A DNA stretch of 64,000 nt from Bizionia myxarmorum (GTDB lineage: Bacteria; Bacteroidota; Bacteroidia; Flavobacteriales; Flavobacteriaceae). Shown one piece after another: positions 1 to 9,230 of the stretch; the first letter of the stretch is position 1, and the number at the start of each line of letters is the position of its first letter. The position numbers and the translations under genes were made by a program. The DNA lies in assembly GCF_008086205.1 (NCBI RefSeq), contig NZ_VSKK01000002.1, positions 186,001 to 250,000 of the forward strand. Reading direction: 5' to 3'. The notes beneath the pieces were generated by a model that was not told the DNA's origin, made no database searches, and saw only the letters and a program-made list of their open reading frames with translations.

Positions 1-186
1 AAAGATTTAATGAATTCGGGGGGACTCATAGGTTTTCATGATATTGTTGCTTCTGATTATCATCATAATATGCAGTGCTACGTAGATAAATTATGGGATG
101 AATTAATTTTGGAATATAAACATAAAGCATTTGTTCAGGATCCTGCACAACACAAATATGGATTGGGAATTGTTGTGATGCCTTAA
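1..186 (+). CDS. Class I SAM-dependent methyltransferase, C-terminal fragment
   Basis: Only the last 61 codons and the stop lie in the window; the frame is open from base 1. The fragment contains GGLIGFHDI (residues 7-15), which resembles the 'GG-l-i-x-HD' strand after motif III in class I methyltransferases such as the Methyltransf_24 group. It ends 23 bases before a glycosyltransferase on the same strand, so it probably belongs to the same polysaccharide locus and could methylate a sugar. The SAM-binding glycine motif is outside the window, so the family call rests on one motif and the context. Confidence 0.5.
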   Translation, partial: KDLMNSGGLIGFHDIVASDYHHNMQCYVDKLWDELILEYKHKAFVQDPAQHKYGLGIVVMP

Positions 187-209
187 GTCCTGTAATTTAG
201 ACAAGCAAA

Positions 210-1217
210 ATGAAACTATCTGTAATTATTCCTGTTTTTAACGGAGCGAATTTTATAAATAAGGCTTATAATGCAATAGTAGCGCAAGAATTATATCGTT
301 ATGAGTATGAGATTCTTTTTATAGATAATAATTCAACGGATAATTCTATTAAAATTATAAAGGAATTACAAGGGCAGGATTCTAAAGTGAAATTCTTTAC
401 CGAAAAGTTGCAAGGAGCGGCTGCAGCTAGAAATGCAGGTATTGACAATGCTTGTGGTGATTATCTGTATATGTTTGATGTAGATGATGATATTTATCCG
501 AATGCTTTGAGAAAAATGATTCATGTATTAGATTCGCATATAACTGTAGATGCTGTTTTTGGTAAAATGGTGAAGTCGAACAAAGGTATTAATGACACCA
601 TTAAGCCTAATGATGAAACTGACGCTATTATTTTTAAAGAGACGCCATATTGGGGAATCCATTGGTTTACTAGCCTAAAAAATGTTGTTGGACCACCAGC
701 TTTTTTATATAGGAAACGCGCTTTTGATAAAATTGGCAACTATAATGTAGAACTAAAAATAGGTCAGGATACGGCTTTAGATATTAAGTTAGGAATGACG
801 TGTAATATTGCTTTTTTGGACACCTATATTTACTTGTATTATAAGCATCAAGCATCTTCCATTCAGAAAGCAAAGAAGCATCAAAATATAATTTTTCATA
901 CTTGGACGCGCTTGGTTAAAGAGCATCTTCCATTTTGTTTAAAGGCGGACGTGCCCATTGAATTTAAGGAAATACTTTATAAAGGTTTGTTTAGTAGTAT
1001 GGGGAAATTGATTGTTTATACAAATGGTTTTGAGAATAGAAGAACGATTAGAAATAAAGTATTAAATGATGTTAGACCTCTTGAGGTACCATTTTATATG
1101 CGATGGTATTTGACATTATTAGCTTATGTTCCCTTAACGAGTTTATTAAAGTTTTACGTTTATTATTATTCTCGTTGGTATGTGGATAAACTGTTAAAGA
1201 AAGACTTGAAATTATAA
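210..1217 (+). CDS. Family 2 glycosyltransferase
   Basis: A 335-residue inverting sugar transferase of the GT-A fold. The N-terminus has the nucleotide-sugar signature LSVIIPVFNG (residues 3-12), then LFIDNNSTDNS near 35-46 and an acidic DXD-like DVDDDI near residue 90 that should bind the metal and sugar nucleotide. The ARNAGI motif near 73-78 is typical of the family. The C-terminus (from about 290) is hydrophobic and aromatic and may sit on the inner membrane. It is the first complete gene of a run of glycosyltransferases, so it probably adds one sugar to a lipid-linked repeat unit. Donor and acceptor cannot be read from the sequence. Confidence 0.9.
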   Translation: MKLSVIIPVFNGANFINKAYNAIVAQELYRYEYEILFIDNNSTDNSIKIIKELQGQDSKVKFFTEKLQGAAAARNAGIDNACGDYLYMFDVDDDIYPNALRKMIHVLDSHITVDAVFGKMVKSNKGINDTIKPNDETDAIIFKETPYWGIHWFTSLKNVVGPPAFLYRKRAFDKIGNYNVELKIGQDTALDIKLGMTCNIAFLDTYIYLYYKHQASSIQKAKKHQNIIFHTWTRLVKEHLPFCLKADVPIEFKEILYKGLFSSMGKLIVYTNGFENRRTIRNKVLNDVRPLEVPFYMRWYLTLLAYVPLTSLLKFYVYYYSRWYVDKLLKKDLKL

Positions 1218-1309
1218 AATGCATATTTGTGTATATCGTAAAACAGAAAAAAAATAATGCTAAAGCGCCTTTTCAGTTGGGCTTTTGCCGGTAATAATTG
1301 AATTATTTT

Positions 1310-2389
1310 ATGAGTAAGCGCATTCGGGTATTATATACCATTCCTAATTTTAATACAGCTGGTAGTGGAAAAGTAGTTTACGATTTAGTCAACGGCTTGG
1401 ATAAATCTAAATTTGATGTAGAGATTGCCTGTGGAAACGCTGCGGGTCATTTTTTTAAAACGATACAAGCTTTAGAAATACCAATTTATATTATTGAAAC
1501 CAAAACGCATTTAAAGCCTTATGCATCTCTTTTATTTAGAGTTTTAAAGGTTTCTAGGTTTTTTAATAAACAACAGTACGATGTTATTCATTCCTGGCAA
1601 TGGAGTAGTGACTGGACAGAATCTTTAGCCGCAAAATTAGCAGGTGTAAAATGGTTGTATACTAAAAAAGCCATGGGTTTTGATAGTAAACATTGGCGTA
1701 TTAAAAGTTATTTGGCTGACTTTATTGTTACTGTAAATACTGATATGGTTAATTATTTCCCTAATAAGAAACGACAAAAACTAATTCCATTTGGTTTAGA
1801 TACTTCTTATTATAATCCTGAATTATTTTTGAACTCAAAAGATTCAAATGTTTTTAAAATTATTACGGTCGCCAATTTGGTAGCGGTTAAAAATATTGAA
1901 ATTATTATAGAAGCCATTCATGAGCTTAAAGACAGTTCTATTCATTTAGATATCGTCGGAGACACAAAAGAGGATTATGCAGGTTATTTAAAAAAGTTAG
2001 TTGAAGACTATGGACTCATAGAACAGGTGTTTTTCCTTGGGAAACTGCCTGATGTTCGATCTTTATTAGCAAAAGCGAGCCTTTACATTATATCTAGTAA
2101 ACAAGAAGGGATGCCTATGGCATTGGTAGAAGCTATGTGCTTGGGAATTCCTGTTTTGGGTTCTGATGTTTCTGGGGTTAATTTTGTGCTAAAAGATTAT
2201 AAAGAGCTATTATTTCCGTTAGAAGATCTTGATGTTTTAGTTCAAAAAATAAGAGATATAAAAAGCATGACAACTTTTGAAAGTGATAAATTAGGAATGG
2301 ATTTACGCTACTACTGTTTGGAGCATTTCTCAAAGACAGGTTTTATAGAAGAGCATGAACAATTATATAGTGAACTAGTAGAAAAATAA
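1310..2389 (+). CDS. Family 4 (GT-B) glycosyltransferase
   Basis: A retaining glycosyltransferase of about 359 residues. The glycine-rich N-terminal acceptor domain starts RVLYTIPNFNTAGSGK, and the C-terminal Glycos_transf_1 domain has the EX7E motif in QEGMPMALVEAM. I place the start at the ATG at 1310 rather than the TTG at 1298, because MSKRIRVLYTIPN fits the family's usual short lead into the first beta strand. The TTG would add only four residues and cannot be excluded. The 90-base gap before it holds an imperfect GC-containing stem near 1264-1287 that could slow transcription. Role: sugar addition to a surface polysaccharide intermediate at the inner membrane; the sugar is unknown. Confidence 0.88.
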   Translation: MSKRIRVLYTIPNFNTAGSGKVVYDLVNGLDKSKFDVEIACGNAAGHFFKTIQALEIPIYIIETKTHLKPYASLLFRVLKVSRFFNKQQYDVIHSWQWSSDWTESLAAKLAGVKWLYTKKAMGFDSKHWRIKSYLADFIVTVNTDMVNYFPNKKRQKLIPFGLDTSYYNPELFLNSKDSNVFKIITVANLVAVKNIEIIIEAIHELKDSSIHLDIVGDTKEDYAGYLKKLVEDYGLIEQVFFLGKLPDVRSLLAKASLYIISSKQEGMPMALVEAMCLGIPVLGSDVSGVNFVLKDYKELLFPLEDLDVLVQKIRDIKSMTTFESDKLGMDLRYYCLEHFSKTGFIEEHEQLYSELVEK

Positions 2390-2467
2390 AAGCCAACATT
2401 ACGACTTGAATTATACATTTCTCTATATATAGGGGTAATAAATGATTATAAAATAGAAAGCACAAAT

Positions 2468-3640
2468 TTGAAAAAACCATTACGTATCGCTATTTATTCG
2501 GGCACTATTCCGAGCACTACGTTTATAGAACGTCTTATTGTAGGACTATCTAACAAAGAACAAAAAGTATTGCTCTTTGGAATCTCTACACGTGCTGCTA
2601 GATATTCACAATTTGTTTCTGTTATCTGTTATAAAAGCAATCGTTTTAGTAAAGCGATTCATTTATTAAAATATACCCTACTTTTATTGCTATTTAATAT
2701 TAAAGAAAAACGGATTCTTGATGCCTTATTACAATCACAAAACAGAAGCACTTGGAATGATAAGCTGAAAACTTATCCTGTATTATACCATAAGCCAGAT
2801 GTGTTCCATATACAATGGGCTAAAGGCTTAAACGATTGGGTTTGGGTTCAAGATTTTGGCATGAAATTGGTGTTAAGTTTGCGTGGGGCACATATTAATT
2901 ATTCCCCGATTGCCGACTTAGAACTGGCTGTTATGTACCGACAAAACTTTCCGAAAGTTGACGGCTTTCATGCCGTTTGCCAGGAAATAGCTATAGAAGC
3001 TGTTAAATATGGCGCGAAGAAGGAAACTATTCACGTGGTGAAAAGTGGTTTGAACCTCCAAGAACTTGCTTTTAAGCTTAAAGAATTTGATTCAAATACG
3101 CCATTAAATATCATATCCGTGGGAAGAGATCATTGGATAAAAGATTATCGCTTGGCTTTAGATGCGATGTATATCTTAAAACAAAAAGGTATTTTTTTCC
3201 GCTATAATATCATCGGTGTTTCAGAAAATGAAGGCTTGGTGTTTCAGCGTGCGCAATTAGGATTAGAAAACGAAGTTCACTTTATAGATTCTATGACTTT
3301 TAACGCCGTACAGGAAGCCATGAATCAAGCAGATGTCTTTTTTTTACCTAGTTTGAAAGAAGGCATCGCCAATGTCGTTTTGGAAGCCATGGCATTGGGA
3401 ACTATTGTTGTTAGTAGCGATTGTGGCGGGATGGCAGAAGTTGTAAAACCTAACGACACTGGTTTTTTAGTGCCAGTTCGCGATGTGGAATCTATGACGT
3501 TGGCTTTGGTTGCTGTATCTCAATTATCTAAAGAAGATTATCAGGAAATGACCAAGCGCGCTCGGCGTTTTGTAGAACAGAATCATTCAGAGGAACAGAT
3601 GGTGGAGGGGATGCTAGACTTATATCAGGGTTTGGGTTGA
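2468..3640 (+). CDS. Family 4 (GT-B) glycosyltransferase
   Basis: A 390-residue GT-B enzyme. The N-terminal domain includes VFHIQWAKGLNDW (about residue 115), typical of the acceptor half. The C-terminal half has VGRDHWIKDY, the nucleotide-binding lead, and the EX7E motif in KEGIANVVLEAM. Only a TTG start fits (2468, giving MKKPLRIAIYSG); TTG followed by AAA is a common start in this window. It closely resembles the gene at 4096 in layout (same HWIKD/HWKKG step and EGxxNxVLEA signature), so the two may be diverged paralogues adding related sugars. The spacing of 78 bases to the previous gene fits one transcript. Confidence 0.88.
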   Translation: MKKPLRIAIYSGTIPSTTFIERLIVGLSNKEQKVLLFGISTRAARYSQFVSVICYKSNRFSKAIHLLKYTLLLLLFNIKEKRILDALLQSQNRSTWNDKLKTYPVLYHKPDVFHIQWAKGLNDWVWVQDFGMKLVLSLRGAHINYSPIADLELAVMYRQNFPKVDGFHAVCQEIAIEAVKYGAKKETIHVVKSGLNLQELAFKLKEFDSNTPLNIISVGRDHWIKDYRLALDAMYILKQKGIFFRYNIIGVSENEGLVFQRAQLGLENEVHFIDSMTFNAVQEAMNQADVFFLPSLKEGIANVVLEAMALGTIVVSSDCGGMAEVVKPNDTGFLVPVRDVESMTLALVAVSQLSKEDYQEMTKRARRFVEQNHSEEQMVEGMLDLYQGLG

Positions 3641-4095
3641 AGGTAAAAAAGGGTATTAGTTATGAGGTATTAGGGATTAGTTGCCGTTGAAAATAGAAAT
3701 AGAGCATAGACGGTAGAGGGGAGAATTATATTGAAGACTGAATGCTGAAGATTGAATGATGATTTTTGATTAGAGTTACGTGGTAATATGCAAACTCCCT
3801 TTTCTTTACCTGCGTTGCCACTGCGGTAAATTCATTCCCCTCTTCAACTGAAGCGGGGAGCCTAGTAGAAAAAGGAGTTTTGAGGTTCTCGATAAATTCA
3901 TTTTCGCTGACGCTTTAATGAACACTCGAACTGACGAGATGTGGTTAGAAATGATGAATCATGGATGATGAATGACGAATGACGAATGAGGGAGTCACAG
4001 TTGCTGATTAGGCACTTCGACTGCGCTCAGTGTGACAGGGATAAAAAACAATAAACTTCTGATTGGGAAGCAGGCAAAAAAAATTATAATAATAC
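3641..4095. other. Non-coding gap with simple repeats and a REP-like palindrome
   Basis: No credible gene is seen in these 455 bases. The sequence holds short degenerate repeats, a three-unit heptamer tract (GAATGAC type) at about 3965-3990, and a GC-rich REP-like element at about 4011-4040 (core CTTCGACTGCGCTCAG flanked by CACT/AGTG) that recurs in diverged form at about 20717-20742. The gap splits two paralogous GT4 genes. Confidence 0.6.
4011..4040. repeat. REP-like short palindromic element
   Basis: The core CTTCGACTGCGCTCAG is bounded by CACT and AGTG, so it can fold into a short stem. A related core with different flanks occurs at about 20717-20742 in another repeat-rich gap. This looks like a dispersed intergenic palindrome, not a coding or promoter element. 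Confidence 0.5.
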
Positions 4096-5289
4096 ATGCG
4101 TGAATCAAAAAACCATAACCAACGAATCGGTATTGTGCTATCTCAAGCACCCGGTTATTCAGAGACATTTTTTAGGTCTAAAATTACGGGCTTAATTGAT
4201 GCTGGTAATCAGGTTGTTTTGTTTTCCAGTGAGAACGCTCAAAATTTTGATTTGTGTCCTGTTATTTTGTTGCCCAAAACGCATAAAAATATTTTAAAGC
4301 AATTGCTAGGACTTATATGTGTGTATTTAGGATTGCTTCCCCATTTAAAACCTGTAATACGTTATGTGCGTTTGGAGCGTAAAGATAATATAGGCTGGGT
4401 TACAATCTTAAAACGCCTTTATACTCATGGGCCTGTTTTTAAACAGAATTTGGATTGGTTGCATTTTGGTTTTGGAACCCTGGCTTTAGGGTGCGAAAAC
4501 TTGGCTGCAGCTAATCAAGCCAAACTAGCGGTAAGTTTTAGAGGTTTCGATATTGGGGTTTACCCTATAAAACACCCTAATTGTTATGCAAGGCTATGGG
4601 ATAAAGTGTCTAAAATACATGTGATTTCAGACGATATTTCTGATTTGGTCTATAAGCACGGTTTTAAAGATCAAGCTCCAATCATTAAAATTACCCCAGC
4701 TATCGATACTCACTATTTTTCAACATTGAAACAAAGCGCATTTGAAAGTCCTATCCAAATGGTAACTGTAGCACGATTGCATTGGAAAAAGGGTTTGGAT
4801 TACACCTTGGAAGCTTTAGCTTTGTTAAAGCAAGCCGGTATTTCTTTTGAATATCGCATTATTGGAGAAGGGCCAGAAGAAGAGGCTCTAAAATTTGCCT
4901 GTTATCAGCTAGGCATTGAAGATGAAGTCTTTTTTTTGGGAAAATTGAATCATGCTGATGTGAAGCAACAGTTAGAAAAGTCGCAGGTTTATATACAATT
5001 CAGTGTACAAGAAGGCTTTTGTAATGCTGTTTTAGAAGCTCAATCTATGGGATTGCTTTGTGTGGTGAGTGATGCGGAAGGTTTGGCTGAAAATATTCTG
5101 GATGGGCATACTGGTTGGGTTATACCAAAGCGTTCACCGCAATTACTAGCACAAAAAATTAAAAGTGTCATAAGTTTATCTGAAAAACAAAATCAAGAGA
5201 TTCGAGTTTGTGCCATGTCAAGAATTAAGGAACAGTTCAATATTGAAAAGCAGCAAAAGGAGTTTATTCAGTTTTATAATGAATACTAG
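4096..5289 (+). CDS. Family 4 (GT-B) glycosyltransferase
   Basis: A 397-residue GT-B glycosyltransferase. The N-terminal half includes LDWLHFGFGTLALG and AVSFRGFDIGVYP; the C-terminal half has VARLHWKKGLDY, the family's donor-domain entry, and the EX7E motif in QEGFCNAVLEAQ. It is followed after 139 bases by an FkbM-type methyltransferase. It shares domain layout and donor-domain wording with the gene at 2468, from which it is split by a repeat-rich gap. The likely role is transfer of one sugar during assembly of the surface glycan. The substrate is not predictable. Confidence 0.9.
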   Translation: MRESKNHNQRIGIVLSQAPGYSETFFRSKITGLIDAGNQVVLFSSENAQNFDLCPVILLPKTHKNILKQLLGLICVYLGLLPHLKPVIRYVRLERKDNIGWVTILKRLYTHGPVFKQNLDWLHFGFGTLALGCENLAAANQAKLAVSFRGFDIGVYPIKHPNCYARLWDKVSKIHVISDDISDLVYKHGFKDQAPIIKITPAIDTHYFSTLKQSAFESPIQMVTVARLHWKKGLDYTLEALALLKQAGISFEYRIIGEGPEEEALKFACYQLGIEDEVFFLGKLNHADVKQQLEKSQVYIQFSVQEGFCNAVLEAQSMGLLCVVSDAEGLAENILDGHTGWVIPKRSPQLLAQKIKSVISLSEKQNQEIRVCAMSRIKEQFNIEKQQKEFIQFYNEY

Positions 5290-5428
5290 TTCTATGAGAA
5301 AACAGCATTGTTTTTAATACTTTTCAGCTTATATTCATAATGAATATCAAGTTCTAGAGAGGTTATAGTAACTAGTTTGTCTAATTGTTTATTTTCGTTA
5401 TTTAGAAATTGTATTAAACTACACATAA

Positions 5429-6262
5429 ATGCAAATAAAGAAGATTATAAAGAGTCTTTCCTATAGAATAAAAAACCAAGAGCAACATTTTACTTCTAGT
5501 CTGCTTTGTGGTGTGCCTTTAAAGTTACTTGCTGGTACTATTAGGGAGAAAGTAGATCAAGATGATGCCTGGTGGTTTTATTTGGCTAAACATCATGCTG
5601 TTATTTTTGATATCGGCTGCAATATTGGCTATACCGCTTTATTGGCATTAATTCAAGATCCGAGGCGACCGATAGTTCTTGTAGATCCTAATCCAAAAGC
5701 GCTACAAAAATCAGCGATGAATATTATCCAAAATAATCTAGGCAGTAGAGTTCAGTATCTTTCAGCTTTTGTTGGAGACAAACTTGACGAAACTGTAAAG
5801 TTCTATACCGTTGGTGCAGGTGCAGCTGGTAGTATGTATGCTTCACATGCCGAAACAGCTTCTGCTATGAATTCTTTTATAGATGTTAATACATTAACTT
5901 TAGATTATATCTATGAGTTTTACGGAATGAAACCAGATTTAGTCAAAATTGATGTTGAAGGAGCCGAAATTTTAGTCATGAAATCTGCCAAAAAGTTAAC
6001 GGCAGAAACGCAATGTACTTATTTTGTAGAGATGCACACTGTCGAAAATTTAGGAATGGAGGCGGCAGGACAGTATATGTTAAATTGGTGTACTGAAATG
6101 AATTATAACGCCTGGTATCTTAAAACGGGTGAACTGTTAACACATGCAGCCACTATAAGAAATCGTGGGAAATGCCATTTGTTATTATTACCTAAATCTA
6201 AAGAATATCCAGATTATTTAGTTAATATTAAACAAAACGCACCATTACCTAATAGTATATAA
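5429..6262 (+). CDS. FkbM family methyltransferase
   Basis: A 277-residue class I SAM-dependent methyltransferase. Motif I is VIFDIGCNIGYTALLAL (about residues 59-75), the acidic end of strand 2 is LVDPNPKAL, and the FkbM hallmark is LVKIDVEGAEILVMKSA near residue 170. FkbM-type enzymes in glycan loci usually O-methylate a sugar hydroxyl, so it probably caps or decorates a residue of the polysaccharide. The stop codon overlaps the start of the following glycosyltransferase by one base (TAATG), so the two are translationally coupled and may act on the same sugar. The exact position methylated is unknown. Confidence 0.85.
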   Translation: MQIKKIIKSLSYRIKNQEQHFTSSLLCGVPLKLLAGTIREKVDQDDAWWFYLAKHHAVIFDIGCNIGYTALLALIQDPRRPIVLVDPNPKALQKSAMNIIQNNLGSRVQYLSAFVGDKLDETVKFYTVGAGAAGSMYASHAETASAMNSFIDVNTLTLDYIYEFYGMKPDLVKIDVEGAEILVMKSAKKLTAETQCTYFVEMHTVENLGMEAAGQYMLNWCTEMNYNAWYLKTGELLTHAATIRNRGKCHLLLLPKSKEYPDYLVNIKQNAPLPNSI

Positions 6263-7602
6263 TGCCATTCACTTTCTTAAAATATTTACAACCCACCCAT
6301 TATTTTGGGTTATTTAAAAAGAATAGGGTGAGTGCATTTCCTATAGTTGGAAATTTATCTGAATCCGTATTAAAACAGCTGCAGGTAGATTTAGATTATG
6401 AATCTGATTTGGCACGTGATTATGATTTGTCTTGGCAGGCCATTCAAGCAGGTTATTTGGGAGAAGCCGCTTGTTATACTTATTTTGAAGCCGTACCTGT
6501 TCGCGATAATTATCATTTTATTCGCAAGCAGTTTCATCCCGTTTGGGTTTTTTATGTACTAGTTATGCGTTTGGTAACTTTTCATAATCCCACAACCGAG
6601 ATTAGTGCTTGGTTTGGAACTCGTGCTATTGAAAAACAAAACTATTATATAAAACCTATTGAATACTCGGATTGGAATTCATTTGAATCTACATTAATTG
6701 GTCAACGGCCTTTGGTGTCTGTGATTATACCCACTTTAAATCGATATACTTATTTAACAGCTGTTTTAAGAGATTTTGAAAAACAAGATTATTCCCATTT
6801 TGAAATTATTGTAGTGGATCAGTCCGAGCCTTTTCAACCCGCGTTTTACGAACAATTTGATTTGGATATTCGTGTGATTCGTCAAGAAGAAAAAGCCTTA
6901 TGGTTGGCCAGAAATACTGCTATTCAAGAAGCTAAAGGTACTTTAACAGCCCTTTCAGAAGACGATGTACGCATTCAACCTGATTGGATTTCTACTCATT
7001 TAAAATGTTTGGACTTTTTTGATGCCCAAGTGTCAGCAGGCGTATTTTATCCCGAAGGACAAGGCATTCCCAAAGATCGGGCATTTTTTGCTTTGGCATC
7101 GCAGTTTGCTACGGGGAATGCGATGCTTTATAAATCAGTTTTTGAACAGGTGGGCTTATTTGATAGGCAATTTGAAAAGCAACGGATGGGTGATGGTGAA
7201 TTTGGTGCTCGGGTATTTTTGGCAGGTATTAAGTCTGTGTCCAACCCATTTGCTTCTTGCATAGACGTTAAAGCGGGGACTGGTGGCTTGCGCGAGATGG
7301 GGAGTTGGGATGCTTTTAGACCGTCTACATTTTTTGCACCGCGGCCGATACCTAGTGTGTTGTATTATTTTAGGAAGTATTATGGGGATTCTGCTGCGCG
7401 TTGGGCCTTATTAAGAACGATTCCGACATCTATTTTGCCTTATCAGTTTAAAACGAATCGCGTTTTGTTGGTTGTTGGTGCTTTATTAAGTTTGTTGCTA
7501 TTACCTGTTATTTTGATTCAGGTTTTTAGTTCTTGGCGTTTGGCGAGTAGGAAGTTGCGAGAGGGAGATAAAATCCCCGCATTCTCCAAAGGGGAGGTTT
7601 GA
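6262..7602 (+). CDS. Family 2 glycosyltransferase with N-terminal extension and C-terminal membrane segment
   Basis: A 446-residue protein. Residues 1-150 form an extension with no recognised domain. The GT-A domain follows: LVSVIIPTLNRYTYL (about 152-166), IVVDQSEPF, ARNTAI and ALSEDDVRI, where the EDD acts as the DXD equivalent. A hydrophobic helix (LLVVGALLSLLLLPVIL, about 400-416) probably anchors it in the inner membrane. It is coupled to the FkbM gene by a TAATG overlap. The last residues (IPAFSKGEV) are encoded by DNA that matches an intergenic CCCC...CCAAAGGGGA repeat seen also near 22815-22842, so the tail probably arose by repeat insertion into the old stop region. Confidence 0.87.
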   Translation: MPFTFLKYLQPTHYFGLFKKNRVSAFPIVGNLSESVLKQLQVDLDYESDLARDYDLSWQAIQAGYLGEAACYTYFEAVPVRDNYHFIRKQFHPVWVFYVLVMRLVTFHNPTTEISAWFGTRAIEKQNYYIKPIEYSDWNSFESTLIGQRPLVSVIIPTLNRYTYLTAVLRDFEKQDYSHFEIIVVDQSEPFQPAFYEQFDLDIRVIRQEEKALWLARNTAIQEAKGTLTALSEDDVRIQPDWISTHLKCLDFFDAQVSAGVFYPEGQGIPKDRAFFALASQFATGNAMLYKSVFEQVGLFDRQFEKQRMGDGEFGARVFLAGIKSVSNPFASCIDVKAGTGGLREMGSWDAFRPSTFFAPRPIPSVLYYFRKYYGDSAARWALLRTIPTSILPYQFKTNRVLLVVGALLSLLLLPVILIQVFSSWRLASRKLREGDKIPAFSKGEV

Positions 7603-8132
7603 AATGGAAAATGATTGGAGATTGGAGATTGATGATTAACGATTGGGGATTTTTGATTTTATAGTCGCAGTCGCAATTGTTGTTTAGGTGTTAGGTATGA
7701 GGAGCGGTTGATTGGTGATTTTTAATTATAGATAATGTTCATTTTATTCGTTCGTGATTATTTATAATTGGTACTCATGATGTGCTGCGCAGTTGTCTTG
7801 ATACAAAACGAACCAAAAAATCAAAATTGTTTGTTAGGAAATTACACAGATTAAGGAAATTGCTATTGTATATAAAATAATCCTGTGTAACGTTCGCTTT
7901 ATTTTTTGCATATCTTGGAATCTTTAAATAATTCTTGCGTTACTCCCTAGATTATTTCTCGCTAATTAAAGCTTGGTAGCTCACTATTTCTTAAAACAAT
8001 TGGGTTTTAGTAGTTTAAATTATGAATAAGGAATAGTTTAAAATGGATGATGAGGTTGACAGGACACCACACTATAAAAATTCGGAATTTGTAACCTTTA
8101 ATATTGAACTTTGAATTTTAAATCACAACGTA
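7603..8132. other. Non-coding gap with a copy of dispersed repeat W
   Basis: No credible gene is visible in 530 bases. The gap holds one copy of the dispersed module called W here (about 7735-7830), plus AT-rich low-complexity sequence. It separates the FkbM/GT2 pair from the next glycosyltransferase pair. No clear promoter could be picked for the gene at 8133. Confidence 0.6.
7735..7830 (+). repeat. Dispersed intergenic repeat W, copy 1
   Basis: This copy starts ATGTTCATTTTATTCGTTCG and runs through GGTACTCATGATGTGCTGCG to AAAACGAACCAAAAAATC. Near-identical copies lie at about 13878-14029 and 24961-25062. The left TTCGTTCG and right CGAACC parts are roughly complementary, so the module can form a weak stem. 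It is non-coding. Confidence 0.75.
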
Positions 8133-9230
8133 TTGCATAAAAAAAAGATTCTTATCGTTACTTCTGAATTTCCACCACAGCCGGGTGGGATTGGGAATCA
8201 TGCGTATTATTTGGCTTTGTATTTAGCTAAAAATGGGTATGCGGTTACTGTTATTGCGGATCAGCGGGATGTGGCGAATGTGGAAGAGATGACGTTTGAT
8301 GCGGGTTTGCCCTTTGTTGTGGAGCGCATTCCATTAAAGAAGCAGCGGGTTTTGATGTATTTTAATAGAATAAGGAAAACGTTTGACCATTTTAAGAATG
8401 TGGATTATGTAATTGCTACTGGGAAATTTTCACTGTGGAATGTGGCTTTTTGTTCGTTGTTTTATAAGCGCCAAACCATAGCTGTGATTCATGGGAGTGA
8501 AGTCAATTTTAAGTCGGCTGGCATTCGGAAGGCGATTGATGCTTCTTTAAATCGTTTTGATACCATTGTTGCGGTATCAGATTATACGGCGCAATTAGTT
8601 GCTCATTTAGAACTCGATATTCATGTAATTGCTAATGGTATTGATTTGGAAAAATGGCAGACCGAAAAAGTAGAAAAAATAGTTTTAAAGGGGAATCCTA
8701 TTTTAACAACGGTTGGCCGGGTGAGTACCCGAAAGGGACAGTTGCAAGTTATAAAACTCTTACCCGAGTTATTGAAAAGCTATCCTGAGTTGCAGTATCA
8801 TTGTGTTGGAATACCAACAGAAGCGGCTGATTTTATGGAAGTGGCCAAAAAGCTTCATGTATCAAATCATGTTATCTTTCATGGCGCGGTATCGGATGCG
8901 GAACTTCAGTCTGTTTTGATGGCTAGTGATGTGTTTGTGATGTTGAGCACAGAAAGTGATACCGGGGATGTAGAAGGTTTTGGGATTGCTATTTTGGAAG
9001 CTAACGCTTTAGGACTCCCGGCCATAGGCTCTACAAATTGCGGGATTGAAGATGCTATACATCCTGAAGTTTCTGGATTTTTGGTATCCAATAAAGACGT
9101 TATCGCTTTCAGTACTGCATTAAACGAACTTTTAAATAATAAAGAACTCTATAAGGTTCAAGCACGACATTGGGCGGAACAGCATGATTGGAATTTAATA
9201 ATTAAGCATTATATAAGTCATTTGTTATGA
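8133..9230 (+). CDS. Family 4 (GT-B) glycosyltransferase
   Basis: A 365-residue GT-B enzyme with a clear family start: ILIVTSEFPPQPGGIGNHAY (residues 5-24), the acceptor-domain glycine loop. The donor half has VGRVSTRKGQ and the EX7E motif VEGFGIAILEAN. TTG at 8133 (MHKKKILIVTSE) is the only start that keeps the first beta strand. The stop overlaps the next glycosyltransferase by four bases (ATGA), so the two are translated together. Likely role: transfer of a sugar to the lipid-linked glycan. The opening region is richer in G than the genes upstream, which may reflect a different origin, but this is only an impression. Confidence 0.9.
   Translation: MHKKKILIVTSEFPPQPGGIGNHAYYLALYLAKNGYAVTVIADQRDVANVEEMTFDAGLPFVVERIPLKKQRVLMYFNRIRKTFDHFKNVDYVIATGKFSLWNVAFCSLFYKRQTIAVIHGSEVNFKSAGIRKAIDASLNRFDTIVAVSDYTAQLVAHLELDIHVIANGIDLEKWQTEKVEKIVLKGNPILTTVGRVSTRKGQLQVIKLLPELLKSYPELQYHCVGIPTEAADFMEVAKKLHVSNHVIFHGAVSDAELQSVLMASDVFVMLSTESDTGDVEGFGIAILEANALGLPAIGSTNCGIEDAIHPEVSGFLVSNKDVIAFSTALNELLNNKELYKVQARHWAEQHDWNLIIKHYISHLL

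Noticed and set aside
1264..1287. Terminator before the GT4 gene at 1310
   Set aside because: The stem AAAGCGCC/GGGCTTT has a mismatch and a long loop, and it would cut the operon; kept only as a remark.
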